A DNA stretch of 64,000 nucleotides, from NCBI RefSeq assembly GCF_001953865.1, contig NZ_MQUQ01000012.1, forward strand, positions 124,001 to 188,000, written 5' to 3'. Every line of letters starts with the position of its first letter. Within the stretch, counting starts at the first letter, position 1. The notes under the pieces were generated by a model. That model was not told the DNA's origin. It made no database searches and saw only the letters and a program-made list of their open reading frames with translations. Both the position numbers and the translations under genes were made by a program. Below, in pieces: positions 23,874 through 32,240 of this stretch. Origin of the DNA: Amycolatopsis coloradensis. Lineage in GTDB: Bacteria; Actinomycetota; Actinomycetes; Mycobacteriales; Pseudonocardiaceae.

Positions 23874-26800
23874 ATGGGCTGGGACAACCCTCCACGGCCG
23901 TGGAAGGACCTCGCCCGCGAACTCGCGGGCGAGGTCCAGCCCGGCGACGGCGGTGACAGCCCCGCGTGGAGCGCCAAACGGGAGGGTTATCAGCCTCCCA
24001 CCGACCTCTCGGGGCCGATCGGTGAAGACGACGGGGCCACCACGCGCAGGGTGCCGTACGCCGAACTGCACTGCCATTCGAACTTCAGCTTCCTCGACGG
24101 GGCGAGCCATCCCGAGGAGCTGGTGGAGGAGGCCGCGCGGCTGGGCCTGGACGCGATCGCGCTCACCGATCACGACGGCATGTACGGCGTGGTGCGCTTC
24201 GCCGAAGCGGCCAGGGAACTGGGCGTGCACACCGTCTTCGGCACGGAGCTCAGCTTCGGGCTGTCCGGGCCGCAGAACGGTTTCGCCGATCCTGAGGGCG
24301 AGCACCTTCTCCTGCTGGCCAAGCAACAGGACGGTTACCTGAGCCTGAACCGGGCGATCACCGCCGGACAGCTGTATGGCTTCGACAGGCATTCGTTGTC
24401 CCCCAAGGAAAGGGCAGAGAAGGGCAGACCGGTCTACGACCTGCGCGCGGTCGCGGAAGAGGTCGACGGGAAATGTGTCGTGCTCACCGGCTGCCGCAAG
24501 GGCGCGGTGCGGAAGGCGCTCGTCACCGAGGGACCTTCCGCGGCGGCGGGGAAACTGAAGGAACTCATCGACTGCTTCGGCCGGGACAACGTTTACGTCG
24601 AACTGACCGACCACGGTCTTCCCTTGGACAGCACGCACAACGACTTGCTGAGTGAGATGGCCACCGAGTTCGGGCTGCCGACGGTGGCGACCACGGCCGC
24701 GCACTACGCCCGGCCGGAACGGGCCCCGCTCGCCGACGCGCTCGGCGCCATCCGCGCCCGGCGTGGCCTGGAGGACATGGAGGGCTGGCTGCCCGCGGCG
24801 GGGACGGCGTTCCTGCGGTCGGGGGAGGAGATGGCCGAGATCTTCGCGCGGTACCCGGGTGCGGTGCAGCGGGCGGCGCTGCTCGGCCGGGAGTGCGCGC
24901 TCGAACTGCACCACATCGAACCGAAGCTGCCGCCCTTCAAGGTGCCCGAAGGTCACACCGAGGCGACCTACCTGCGGCATCTCACTTACGAAGGCGCGAA
25001 GGACCACGAGAAGAACAAAACCGACAAATACCGCCGAAAAGCCCGGAAGCTGATCGAACACGAGCTGGAGATCATCGAGGAATTGGGCTTCCCCGGCTAC
25101 TTCCTGATCGTCTGGGACATCGTGCGGTTCTGCCGGGAGAAGAAGATCCTCTGCCAGGGCCGGGGTTCGGCCGCGAATTCGGCGGTCTGTTACGCGCTCG
25201 GCATCACCAAGGTCGACGCGGTGCGCTACAACCTGCTCTTCGAACGGTTCCTCGCCCCGGATCGCGACGGTTACCCGGACATCGACCTCGACATCGAATC
25301 CGATCGCCGTGAGGAGGCGATCCAGTACGTCTACGGGAAATACGGGCGGCTGAACACCGCCCAGGTGGCGAACGTGATCACCTACCGGGCCCGGTCCGCG
25401 GTCCGGGACGCGGCGCGGGCGCTGGGGTACTCGCCAGGTCAGCAGGACGCGTGGAGCAAACAGATCGACCGCTGGGGCGCGTTGCGCTCCACGGAGAAAG
25501 ACCACGATCACGACATCCCCGGCGAAGTCGTCGAACTCGCCTGCGCGCTCGAAGACTTTCCCCGGCACCTCGGCATCCATTCCGGCGGGATGGTGATCTG
25601 CCACCAGCCGGTGAGCGAGGTCGTGCCGATCGAATGGGCCCGGATGGCGGACCGCAGTGTCGTGCAGTGGGAGAAGGACGACTGCGCCGCCGCGGGATTG
25701 GTCAAATTCGACCTGCTCGGGCTCGGAATGTTGTCGGCCCTGCACTATATGATAGATCTGGTTCACGACCACAAAGGGGAAGAGGTCGACATCTCCGAAT
25801 TGGATCTCAAGGATCAGAACGTCTACGAAATGCTCTGCCGCGCCGACGCGATCGGCGTCTTCCAGGTGGAGAGCCGTGCGCAGCTGGCCACCCTGCCTCG
25901 CTTGCGCCCCAAGAAGTTCTACGATCTCGCGGTCGAGGTCGCGCTCATCCGGCCTGGCCCGATCCAGGGCGGTTCGGTGCATCCCTACATCCGGCGCAAG
26001 AACGGGCAGGAGAAATGGGATTTCGACCACCCGAAGCTGGAGAACGCGCTGAAGAAGACCCTCGGCGTCCCGTTGTTCCAGGAACAGATGATGCAGATCG
26101 CCCTCGACGTCGCCGATTTCACCCCGGCGGAGGCCGACCAGTTACGGCACGCCATGGGGGCCAAACGTTCCGAGCGGAAGATGGAACGGCTCAAACGACG
26201 ATTCCTCGAAGGTGCCGCGAAGCACGACATCGGTGAGGAACTCGCGGAGAAGATCTTCGGCAAGCTCAAGGCGTTCGCGAATTTCGGCTTCCCGGAGAGT
26301 CACGCGCTGAGTTTCGCCCTGCTGGTGTTCGCGAGCGCGTACTTCAAGTACTACCACCCGGACGCGTTCCTGGCCGGACTGCTGCGCGCTCAGCCGATGG
26401 GGTTCTATTCGCCGCAGTCGCTGGTCGCCGACGCGCGGCGGCACGGCGTGAAGGTGCTCGGGCCCGACATCAACGCCAGCCTCCCGCACGCGACGCTGGA
26501 ACCGTTGCCGGGCAAAGGAGAACTGCTCGCCGTGCGGGGCGGGCTGTCCACCGTGCGGATGATCGGCGAGAGCCTGGCGAAGGAGATCGTCGAGGAGCGG
26601 GAACGCGGTGGCCCGTTCGCGGACCTGTCCGAGGTCGCCCGGCGTGTGCGGCTGACCAAACCGCAGGTCGAGGCACTGGCCACGGCGGGCGCGTTCGGTT
26701 GTTTCGGCGAGAGCAGGCGGAGCGCGCTCTGGGCGGCGGGCGCCGTCGCCGACGAGAGCCTGGAGAAACTGCCGGGGCTCACCACCGGGGCCAAGGCGCC

Positions 26801-27227
26801 GATGTTGCCGGGTATGGACGAAATCGACGTCGCGGCCGCGGACGTCTGGGCCACCGGGGTGTCGCCGGACAGCTTCCCGACCCAGTTCGTCCGGGAGAAC
26901 CTCGACCAACTCGGCGTCGTCACGGCGGCGGGCTTGCGCGAGGTCCCGCACGGTACGCGGGTGCTGACCGGCGGCGCGGTCACCCATCGCCAGCGGCCGG
27001 CGACCGCGGGCGGCGTCACCTTCATGAACCTCGAAGACGAGACGGGGATGATCAACATCATCTGCACGATGGGTGTGTGGCGGCGCTATCATCGGGTCGC
27101 CCGCGGGAGCCCCGCGCTGCTGGTCCGCGGCGTGGTCGAGCGCACCGGAGAGGTGGTGAACGTGCTCGCGGAGCAGATCCGGCACCTGCCGCTGCGGATC
27201 ACCGCCAAGTCGCGTGACTTCCGCTGA
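23874..27227 (+). CDS. dnaE2: error-prone DNA polymerase DnaE2 (C-family)
   Basis: The 1117-residue alpha-subunit paralogue makes the mutagenic bypass patch with ImuA' and ImuB. An N-terminal PHP domain is present (YAELHCHSNFSFLDGASHPEELVEEAARLGLDAIALTDHDGMYG, residues about 60-100). The catalytic palm contains GRGSAANSAVCYALGIT and the PDIDLDIESDRREE motif with three Asp residues. A VQWEKDDCAAAGLVKFDLLGLGMLSALH block and an OB-fold near the end (TGGAVTHRQRPATAGGVTFMNLEDETGMINIIC) follow. It lacks the C-terminal extension of DnaE1, as expected. The start ATG 23874 lies three bases after the small gene's stop. The operon ends here, with no clear hairpin before the hemerythrin gene. Confidence 0.96.
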   Translation: MGWDNPPRPWKDLARELAGEVQPGDGGDSPAWSAKREGYQPPTDLSGPIGEDDGATTRRVPYAELHCHSNFSFLDGASHPEELVEEAARLGLDAIALTDHDGMYGVVRFAEAARELGVHTVFGTELSFGLSGPQNGFADPEGEHLLLLAKQQDGYLSLNRAITAGQLYGFDRHSLSPKERAEKGRPVYDLRAVAEEVDGKCVVLTGCRKGAVRKALVTEGPSAAAGKLKELIDCFGRDNVYVELTDHGLPLDSTHNDLLSEMATEFGLPTVATTAAHYARPERAPLADALGAIRARRGLEDMEGWLPAAGTAFLRSGEEMAEIFARYPGAVQRAALLGRECALELHHIEPKLPPFKVPEGHTEATYLRHLTYEGAKDHEKNKTDKYRRKARKLIEHELEIIEELGFPGYFLIVWDIVRFCREKKILCQGRGSAANSAVCYALGITKVDAVRYNLLFERFLAPDRDGYPDIDLDIESDRREEAIQYVYGKYGRLNTAQVANVITYRARSAVRDAARALGYSPGQQDAWSKQIDRWGALRSTEKDHDHDIPGEVVELACALEDFPRHLGIHSGGMVICHQPVSEVVPIEWARMADRSVVQWEKDDCAAAGLVKFDLLGLGMLSALHYMIDLVHDHKGEEVDISELDLKDQNVYEMLCRADAIGVFQVESRAQLATLPRLRPKKFYDLAVEVALIRPGPIQGGSVHPYIRRKNGQEKWDFDHPKLENALKKTLGVPLFQEQMMQIALDVADFTPAEADQLRHAMGAKRSERKMERLKRRFLEGAAKHDIGEELAEKIFGKLKAFANFGFPESHALSFALLVFASAYFKYYHPDAFLAGLLRAQPMGFYSPQSLVADARRHGVKVLGPDINASLPHATLEPLPGKGELLAVRGGLSTVRMIGESLAKEIVEERERGGPFADLSEVARRVRLTKPQVEALATAGAFGCFGESRRSALWAAGAVADESLEKLPGLTTGAKAPMLPGMDEIDVAAADVWATGVSPDSFPTQFVRENLDQLGVVTAAGLREVPHGTRVLTGGAVTHRQRPATAGGVTFMNLEDETGMINIICTMGVWRRYHRVARGSPALLVRGVVERTGEVVNVLAEQIRHLPLRITAKSRDFR

Positions 27228-27332
27228 GCCCCTTGACGATCACCCGGGAGCCATGCTGAAGTTCATCCAGCGTCGCAGTGCACCCGGCAAAGAGACCGCC
27301 GTGGGCGCGGAGGCGCCGGACCATGGGAAATC

Positions 27333-27842
27333 ATGGAAACCCCTTCTTCGCCGAACGGCCGGTTGACGGCGTTCGGAAATCAACTCGTTCAGGTTCACAA
27401 CTGGCTGCGTGAAGAGCTGGCCAGACTGCATGACGACCTCGGATCGGTCGCGGACGGGCGTGCCGAGCGGCTGCGCGATCTACGGGCGCATTGCCTCACC
27501 TTCTGCTCGGCGCTGACCAGGCATCACACCGGGGAGGACGGCGGCGCTTTCCTTGTGCTGTCGGAGAAGTATCCCGAACTGCGGCCGGTGCTCGAAGAAC
27601 TCGCGCACGACCACGACGTCATGACCGGGATCATCGAACGGCTCGAAGAACTGGTCGGCGGCGTCGGCCCGGCGTCGAGTCCGGCCGAGATCCTGCATGT
27701 CCAGCGGGAACTCGACGGGCTCACGGCGATCATGGAGACGCATTTCCGCTACGAGGAGAAACGCATCGTCGAGGCCCTCAACTCCTTGGACATGCCGGAG
27801 TGGCGGGACATGAAGCCGTCGTTCCTGCTGAAAACGCATTAG
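27333..27842 (+). CDS. hemerythrin HHE domain protein
   Basis: The 169-residue four-helix protein has the hemerythrin ligand pattern. The first helix has VQVHNWLREELARLH, the second has LTRHHTGEDGGAFL, the third has ELAHDHDVMTGIIERLEEL and the fourth has METHFRYEEKRIVEAL. His and Glu residues for a di-iron or iron-sensing centre are in place. These proteins sense or carry O2, NO or iron. The role here is unknown. It starts at ATG 27333, about 105 bases after dnaE2, and is probably a separate gene. Confidence 0.85.
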   Translation: METPSSPNGRLTAFGNQLVQVHNWLREELARLHDDLGSVADGRAERLRDLRAHCLTFCSALTRHHTGEDGGAFLVLSEKYPELRPVLEELAHDHDVMTGIIERLEELVGGVGPASSPAEILHVQRELDGLTAIMETHFRYEEKRIVEALNSLDMPEWRDMKPSFLLKTH

Positions 27843-27910
27843 GACAAGATCTGTCCTATACGCCCTTTAGTGTTCTTCTCAACGCGCCACGACGACTGAG
27901 GAGAACCCTG

Positions 27911-28393
27911 ATGAACAACCCGATCCCCGACGGCTACCACTCCGTCACCCCGTGGATCATCTCGCGCGACACCGCGGGCGTGATCGACTTCCTGAAGTGG
28001 GTCTTCGACGCCGAGCCGATGGGCGAACCGGTGTATGTCGAGGGCGGGAAGATCGGGCACGCCGAGGTCCGGGTCGGCGACTCGGTCGTCATGCTGTTCG
28101 ACGCGCAGGACGACTGGGTCGACACCCCGGCGTACCTGCGGCTCTACGTCGAGGACAGCATCGAGACGCAGCGCCGGGCCGTCGAGGCGGGCGCCGAAGA
28201 GGTCACGAAGCAGACTGAACTCTTCTTCGGCGACCGCGTCGGCCGGGTCCGCGACCCGTTCGGCAACCTGTGGTGGATCCAGACCCGGCTCGTCGACCTC
28301 GAGTACCCGGAGATGGAGCGCCGCATGAACGACCCGAAGTTCATCGAGGCCATGCGATACGTGTCGGGTGCGAAGATCATCCCGAGCCGCTGA
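27911..28393 (+). CDS. VOC / PhnB-like protein
   Basis: The 160-residue protein has the VOC fold. The start MNNPIPDGYHSVTPWIISRDTAGVIDFLKWVFDAE is typical of the PhnB-like subgroup, and later GKIGHAEVRVGDSVVMLFDAQDDW, YVEDSIETQRRAVEAGAEEV and GDRVGRVRDPFGNLWWIQTR appear. The metal site of true glyoxalases is not obviously kept. Function unknown. It is preceded by GAGGAG ten bases upstream of the ATG and lies 68 bases after the hemerythrin stop. Confidence 0.85.
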   Translation: MNNPIPDGYHSVTPWIISRDTAGVIDFLKWVFDAEPMGEPVYVEGGKIGHAEVRVGDSVVMLFDAQDDWVDTPAYLRLYVEDSIETQRRAVEAGAEEVTKQTELFFGDRVGRVRDPFGNLWWIQTRLVDLEYPEMERRMNDPKFIEAMRYVSGAKIIPSR

Positions 28394-28452
28394 AGCAGGC
28401 GGAGCGGTGAACGCGATCCCGTGGCCGTGAGCAGGTGTGCGATCCTGAACGG

Positions 28453-29040
28453 GTGATCGAGACCGCCGAAGACTATCGAGAAGCCGTCCTTTCCCAGCAA
28501 TGGTGGGAAAAACGCAGTTTCGTCGGCTGCGACTTCACCGAGGCCGACCTGCGCGGGCTGCGCACCCAAGGCTGCACCTTCGACCAATGCGACTTCACCA
28601 AGGTCGACTTCGAGGGCTCGCGCCACGAGGCGTCGGCCTTCCGGTCGTGCACCTTCGACCGCAGCGTGCTCGCCGGGACCCGGTGGAGCTCCTGCTCGAT
28701 GCTCGGATCGTCCTTTGTGGACTGCCGGTTCCAGAAGGTCGCGTTCACCGAATGTGACCTGTCGCTGGTCTCGCTGAGTCGAAACCGACTGTCCAAAGTG
28801 GATCTTTCCGGTCTTCGGCTGCGCGAGGCCAACCTGACCGAGGCGGACCTCACCGGAGCCGATCTGCGCGGCTCCGACCTCACCGGAGCCCGACTGGCTG
28901 GGGCGAAACTCGAAGGCGCCGACCTGCGCGCAGCGCGGATCGACGCCAACGGCCTGGTGCAGGCGAACCTCTCGGGTGTCCACGTGGACACCGAGACCGC
29001 GGTGGCCTACGCCGCCGCGCACGGCCTCGTCATCCACTGA
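28453..29040 (+). CDS. mfpA: MfpA-type pentapeptide-repeat protein
   Basis: The 195-residue right-handed quadrilateral beta-helix protein follows the A(D/N)LXX repeat for most of its length (FVGCDFTEADLRGL, LREANLTEADLTGADLRGSDLTGARLAGAKLEGADL). The stretch SAFRSCTFDRSVLAGTRWSSCSMLGSSFVDCRF and the C-terminal HVDTETAVAYAAAHGL closely resemble the mycobacterial MfpA pattern. MfpA mimics B-form DNA, binds DNA gyrase and changes fluoroquinolone sensitivity. I infer the same here from sequence only. The start is uncertain: GTG 28453 follows a -10-like region and fits the family length, while GTG 28435 would add six residues. It is convergent with the TNT-domain gene. Confidence 0.83.
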   Translation: MIETAEDYREAVLSQQWWEKRSFVGCDFTEADLRGLRTQGCTFDQCDFTKVDFEGSRHEASAFRSCTFDRSVLAGTRWSSCSMLGSSFVDCRFQKVAFTECDLSLVSLSRNRLSKVDLSGLRLREANLTEADLTGADLRGSDLTGARLAGAKLEGADLRAARIDANGLVQANLSGVHVDTETAVAYAAAHGLVIH

Positions 29041-29047
29041 CCCCGGA

Positions 29048-29102
29048 TGTTATGAACGGACCTTTCATAACAAGTCTTGTTATGAAAGGTCCGTTCATAA
29101 CA
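29048..29102. terminator. 55-base perfect palindrome between convergent genes
   Basis: Arms 29048-29074 and 29076-29102 are exact complements over 27 bp with one central T. Each arm is itself nearly palindromic (TTATGAA ... TTCATAA flanking CGGACC). It lies eight bases after the mfpA stop and ten bases from the TNT gene stop, so it should terminate both transcripts. Confidence 0.9.
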
Positions 29103-29111
29103 CGCCACGGG

Positions 29112-31784
29112 CTAGTCGATCGGCGGTTCGCCCGGGTCCAGTTCGATGAGGTCGCCCTCGGCGAGCAGCTCCTCGATGGACGCCGGCAGCAGGTACGCCG
29201 ACCCGCCACCGGGCTGGTTGAACCACGGGATCGCGACACCGGCGAGCGCTTCGAGCGGACGCTGCACGCGGTACACGTGGTACGGCCGGTTCACCCACTC
29301 CGGCACGAGTGAGCGTTCCTCGAACGGCGTCCCGGCGGCGTAGGTCAGGTTGCCGTTCGGGCCGCCGAAGCGGTCCAGTTCGCTGCCCGCGGGCAGCTCA
29401 CGCAGCTCCTTGCCGCGGAACAGCGTCAACGGAGGCTCGCCGTTGAGCGGCGAGATCGGCCAGTTCTGCTTGGCGTCGGGAGGCCCGGCGGCCGGTGAAA
29501 CCGGCGGGCGGGCCGGTTCCTCGCGCCGCATCGGCGGCGGAGGCGGCGGCGTCACCGGCGGTTCGCGCCGGGGCGGCGGACTCGACAGCACCGGATTCGG
29601 CCGCACCGGGGGCGGGACCGGTGCGGGGGCGGGCTCGTCGTCCAAGTCGTCCCCGAGCAGTTCCTCGGCCGTCGTGAACGCCGTCTGTTCCTGTGCCGGG
29701 ATCGACTCCCGCGGCGGAATCGGATGCGAACCGGTCGCGATCTCGGGGGACAGCGTCGCCAGCACGGGCGGCGCCGGAGCCGGGGGCGGCTCCTCGACCG
29801 GCCGCTCCTCGGCGGCGGGCGGCTCCTCGTAGGGCTCGTCGATGACCGGCGGAGCGCCGTTCGGGTTGAGGAGGACTTTGCCGAGCATGAACGCGGCCGC
29901 GTCCTCGGCGTCGCCGAACACCGCCGGGTTGGTCAGCTTCCCGTCGTACCAGCCGACCCGCCAGCCACCGCCGTCGACCTGCTCGACGCTCCAACCGTGC
30001 TCGGTGGGGGAGCCGATGCGGTAGACGTCGTCGGGCACGTCGAGGTCGTCGAACTTCGCTTGTAGTTCGTTCAGGACCGGGACGGGGTGCTCGGCGCGGC
30101 GCGGCCGCTCCGGCGCCGCCCGGCGCGGGGCTTCCTCGCGCTGCGGTTCGGGCTCCGCGCGGGGCACGGGGGCGGCAGTAAAGGTCCCCCGCTCCTGCTG
30201 CGGGCCGTCGACCTGGGTGATCTCGGAGTCCGACGGCGGGGGCGCGCTGGGCGGCTCCGCGTCGTGTGTGAGGAGAGGCAGCTCAGGGCTGGCGTCGGCC
30301 TGCTCGACCGGCGTGTAGCCGGTGGTCGTCTCCTCGGGGGGCGAGTACGGCTGGTCCTCTTCCTGCGGGGGGTGAGGCTGCTCGTAGGCGTCGACCTGAG
30401 GAGGCCGCGCGTACGTCGTGGCTTCAGGGTCGGCGACCAGCGGTTCGGGCTCGGTGCGCTGGCGCGGCGCGTCGTCCTGCCGGGCCTCGTCGGTGTAGGC
30501 GTCCTGTTCGGACTCGTGGAACTGCGCCTCTTCGTGCCCGTACTGCTCGTCGTAGCCGTCTTCGTACTGTTGCTCGGCGGCGGCTTCGTGGAAGTCCTGC
30601 GCCTGGTAGTCCTGGGGGTCGTAGCCGTCTTCGTACTGCTGGGCCTGCTCGGCCTGGTCCGGGACGGTCGTCTCGGCGGCGGGGACGGCCGCGGCGGCGG
30701 AGACCGGTGCGGCGGCCGCGGCGGCCAACGAGGCCGAGTCCGGGCCCTGCTGCTGGTGCGGCGGGAGGACCGGCGGCTGAGCGGGCTGGTTCGGGCCGGG
30801 ACCCGCGAGACCGTTGGGGCCGGGGCCCTGGTTGGCCGGGGCCTGCGGCGGCACAGGCGCGTTCTGCGCCGGGCCGTTCTGCGGTGGGCCTTGCGGAGGC
30901 GGGCCGGCGGGGCCGTTGGGCCCACCCGGGCCGTTGGGGCGCTGCTGCGGGGGCTGATTCCCCCGGGTGAGGTATCCCGCCGCGGCCTGCAACGTCGGGT
31001 CGTCGACCTCGGGCAGCGTGAAGCCGTTCTGCCGGACGTGGTCGATCAAGTCGAGTTCCGGCGAGACGCCGTACTCGCGCAGGTAGAAGTTGACGGCGGC
31101 GGGCCAGATCCATTGGCCGTCGCTGTGGAAGGCGACCGGGACGGTGGCCTCGGGGGTCTGGGCGAGCCTGTCGATGTCGTAGCCGCGCTCGGTGACCACC
31201 AGCGGCGCGTGGTCGAGGTATTCGAGCAGCCTGTCCTGCTCCTCGATCTCCAGGTCGGGCCGGTTGATCACCGGACGCCCGGCCGGGCCGACGGTGTCGA
31301 AGATCCGGGCGATGCGGAAGTGCGGGCCCGGCTGTTCGGGGCCGAGACCGGACATGCGCCGGATCAGCCATTCGGGCACATTCTCCTCGGAGCGGGGGAA
31401 CATGCGCAGTTCGTCGGAGAGTGCCTGCGGAGGCGGCGCGAGGCGCCACTGGGGCTCGTCGCGGTTGTACTCGAGGTTGTAGCTGGACGGGTGGTCGAGT
31501 TGGTACCGCGCGTTGAACCAGGTGCCGCGGCCGTCGCGGTACATCCCGGCACGGAGCCTGCCGAACAGCGTCGCGATGTCGTGCGTCGCGACCCATTCGT
31601 GCGTGGTGCCGTCCTCGGTGATGATCTCGCCGGTCATCTCGTGGTACCTGCCGACGGCCCGGTACTCGGCGGTCACCTTCCGCCAATCACGAGGCGCGGC
31701 CCGCAGCAGGGCGAGGCCGATCTGTTTGACCAGGGTGTCCTGCTCGGTCGCGTTCAGCTGAGTCGTCGGTTGTGCCACGCTCAC
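29112..31784 (-). CDS. large fusion protein with C-terminal TNT (NAD glycohydrolase-like) domain
   Basis: The protein has 890 residues from GTG 31784, six bases after TACGGT, a probable leaderless start. Residues 1-150 and about 155-285 look like two domains related in outline to YezG/DUF600 immunity-type folds (GLALLRAAPRDWRKVTAEYRAVGRY, then ERGYDIDRLAQTPEATVPVAFHSDGQWIWPAAVNFYL). A long Pro/Gln/acid-rich linker follows, with a small domain (570-640, FDDLDVPDDVYRIGSPTEHGW). The end carries the TNT signature LDRFGGPNG, GTPFEERSL, YHVYRV, FNQPGGGSAY and the final LLAEGDL. TNT domains cleave NAD+. The conserved His of YHxY and Gln of FNQPGGG are present. There is no signal peptide and no adjacent immunity gene or type VII secretion gene. 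Confidence 0.82.
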   Translation of the reverse strand: MSVAQPTTQLNATEQDTLVKQIGLALLRAAPRDWRKVTAEYRAVGRYHEMTGEIITEDGTTHEWVATHDIATLFGRLRAGMYRDGRGTWFNARYQLDHPSSYNLEYNRDEPQWRLAPPPQALSDELRMFPRSEENVPEWLIRRMSGLGPEQPGPHFRIARIFDTVGPAGRPVINRPDLEIEEQDRLLEYLDHAPLVVTERGYDIDRLAQTPEATVPVAFHSDGQWIWPAAVNFYLREYGVSPELDLIDHVRQNGFTLPEVDDPTLQAAAGYLTRGNQPPQQRPNGPGGPNGPAGPPPQGPPQNGPAQNAPVPPQAPANQGPGPNGLAGPGPNQPAQPPVLPPHQQQGPDSASLAAAAAAPVSAAAAVPAAETTVPDQAEQAQQYEDGYDPQDYQAQDFHEAAAEQQYEDGYDEQYGHEEAQFHESEQDAYTDEARQDDAPRQRTEPEPLVADPEATTYARPPQVDAYEQPHPPQEEDQPYSPPEETTTGYTPVEQADASPELPLLTHDAEPPSAPPPSDSEITQVDGPQQERGTFTAAPVPRAEPEPQREEAPRRAAPERPRRAEHPVPVLNELQAKFDDLDVPDDVYRIGSPTEHGWSVEQVDGGGWRVGWYDGKLTNPAVFGDAEDAAAFMLGKVLLNPNGAPPVIDEPYEEPPAAEERPVEEPPPAPAPPVLATLSPEIATGSHPIPPRESIPAQEQTAFTTAEELLGDDLDDEPAPAPVPPPVRPNPVLSSPPPRREPPVTPPPPPPMRREEPARPPVSPAAGPPDAKQNWPISPLNGEPPLTLFRGKELRELPAGSELDRFGGPNGNLTYAAGTPFEERSLVPEWVNRPYHVYRVQRPLEALAGVAIPWFNQPGGGSAYLLPASIEELLAEGDLIELDPGEPPID

Positions 31785-31896
31785 ATTTTGACCGTATCCG
31801 CGCCCGTGTGCACCCCGCATGTGGGTTTTGCCGCTCTTGACAACGCGGAAGACGCCCTGACCTGCTGTCTGTTTAGTCACCCGGGATACTGACGGC

Positions 31897-31938
31897 GTGA
31901 ATCGAATCGCCCGCGAGACCATGAAGGACAAGGATTGA
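31897..31938 (+). CDS. possible 13-codon leader peptide
   Basis: A GTG at 31897 opens a 13-codon frame (VNRIARETMKDKD) whose TGA overlaps the next ATG (TGATG). A GGGATACT element lies just before the GTG, so it could be translated as a leaderless leader coupled to the DUF3017 gene. It is tiny and may be chance. Confidence 0.22.
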   Translation: MNRIARETMKDKD

Positions 31939-32237
31939 TGACGGTGGCCGGACAGCGGCGTGACCGTGGGGCACTGCTCCGTCACGTGCCGTTCCTGCTG
32001 GTGATGCTGGTGGTGGCCGTCGCCGCGCTGCGCATCGGCCAGTACCACTGGCGTCAGGGCGCCGCGCTGATCGGCGGCGCGTTGATGCTCGCGGGCCTGC
32101 TGAGGGCGCTCCTGCCCGACGTGAAGGCCGGGCTGCTGGCGATCCGCGGCAAGCCTGTCGACGTCCTGACCTATGGCGCGCTTTCCGTCTTGATCCTTTT
32201 CATCGCCTTCACGATCACCGGCGGGCCGTTGTCCTGA
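31938..32237 (+). CDS. DUF3017 small membrane protein
   Basis: 99 residues, preceded by AAGGACAAGGATTG. Three hydrophobic segments are visible: RHVPFLLVMLVVAVAALRI, GAALIGGALMLAGLLRALLP and LSVLILFIAFTITGG. The pattern RIGQYHWRQGAALIGGALMLAGLLRALLP is typical of DUF3017, whose members usually sit next to folD in other actinomycetes. I see no folD here. Function unknown. The stop is three bases from the stop of the convergent MFS gene. Confidence 0.82.
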   Translation: MTVAGQRRDRGALLRHVPFLLVMLVVAVAALRIGQYHWRQGAALIGGALMLAGLLRALLPDVKAGLLAIRGKPVDVLTYGALSVLILFIAFTITGGPLS

Positions 32238-32240
32238 GGG

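Noticed and set aside
22944..26030. A 1028-codon open frame on the minus strand opposite imuB and dnaE2
   Set aside because: It is the antisense shadow of high-GC genes. It lacks a start site, domain motifs and coding-phase bias, while the plus strand encodes a clear polymerase.
29112..31784. Type VII secreted toxin locus
   Set aside because: The TNT domain suggests it, but no WXG100, EccC or secretion genes and no signal peptide are near, so secretion is not supported.
30087..31892. A 601-codon plus-strand open frame opposite the TNT-domain gene
   Set aside because: Shadow frame rich in Arg, Gly and Val without domains. The minus strand has the TNT signatures.
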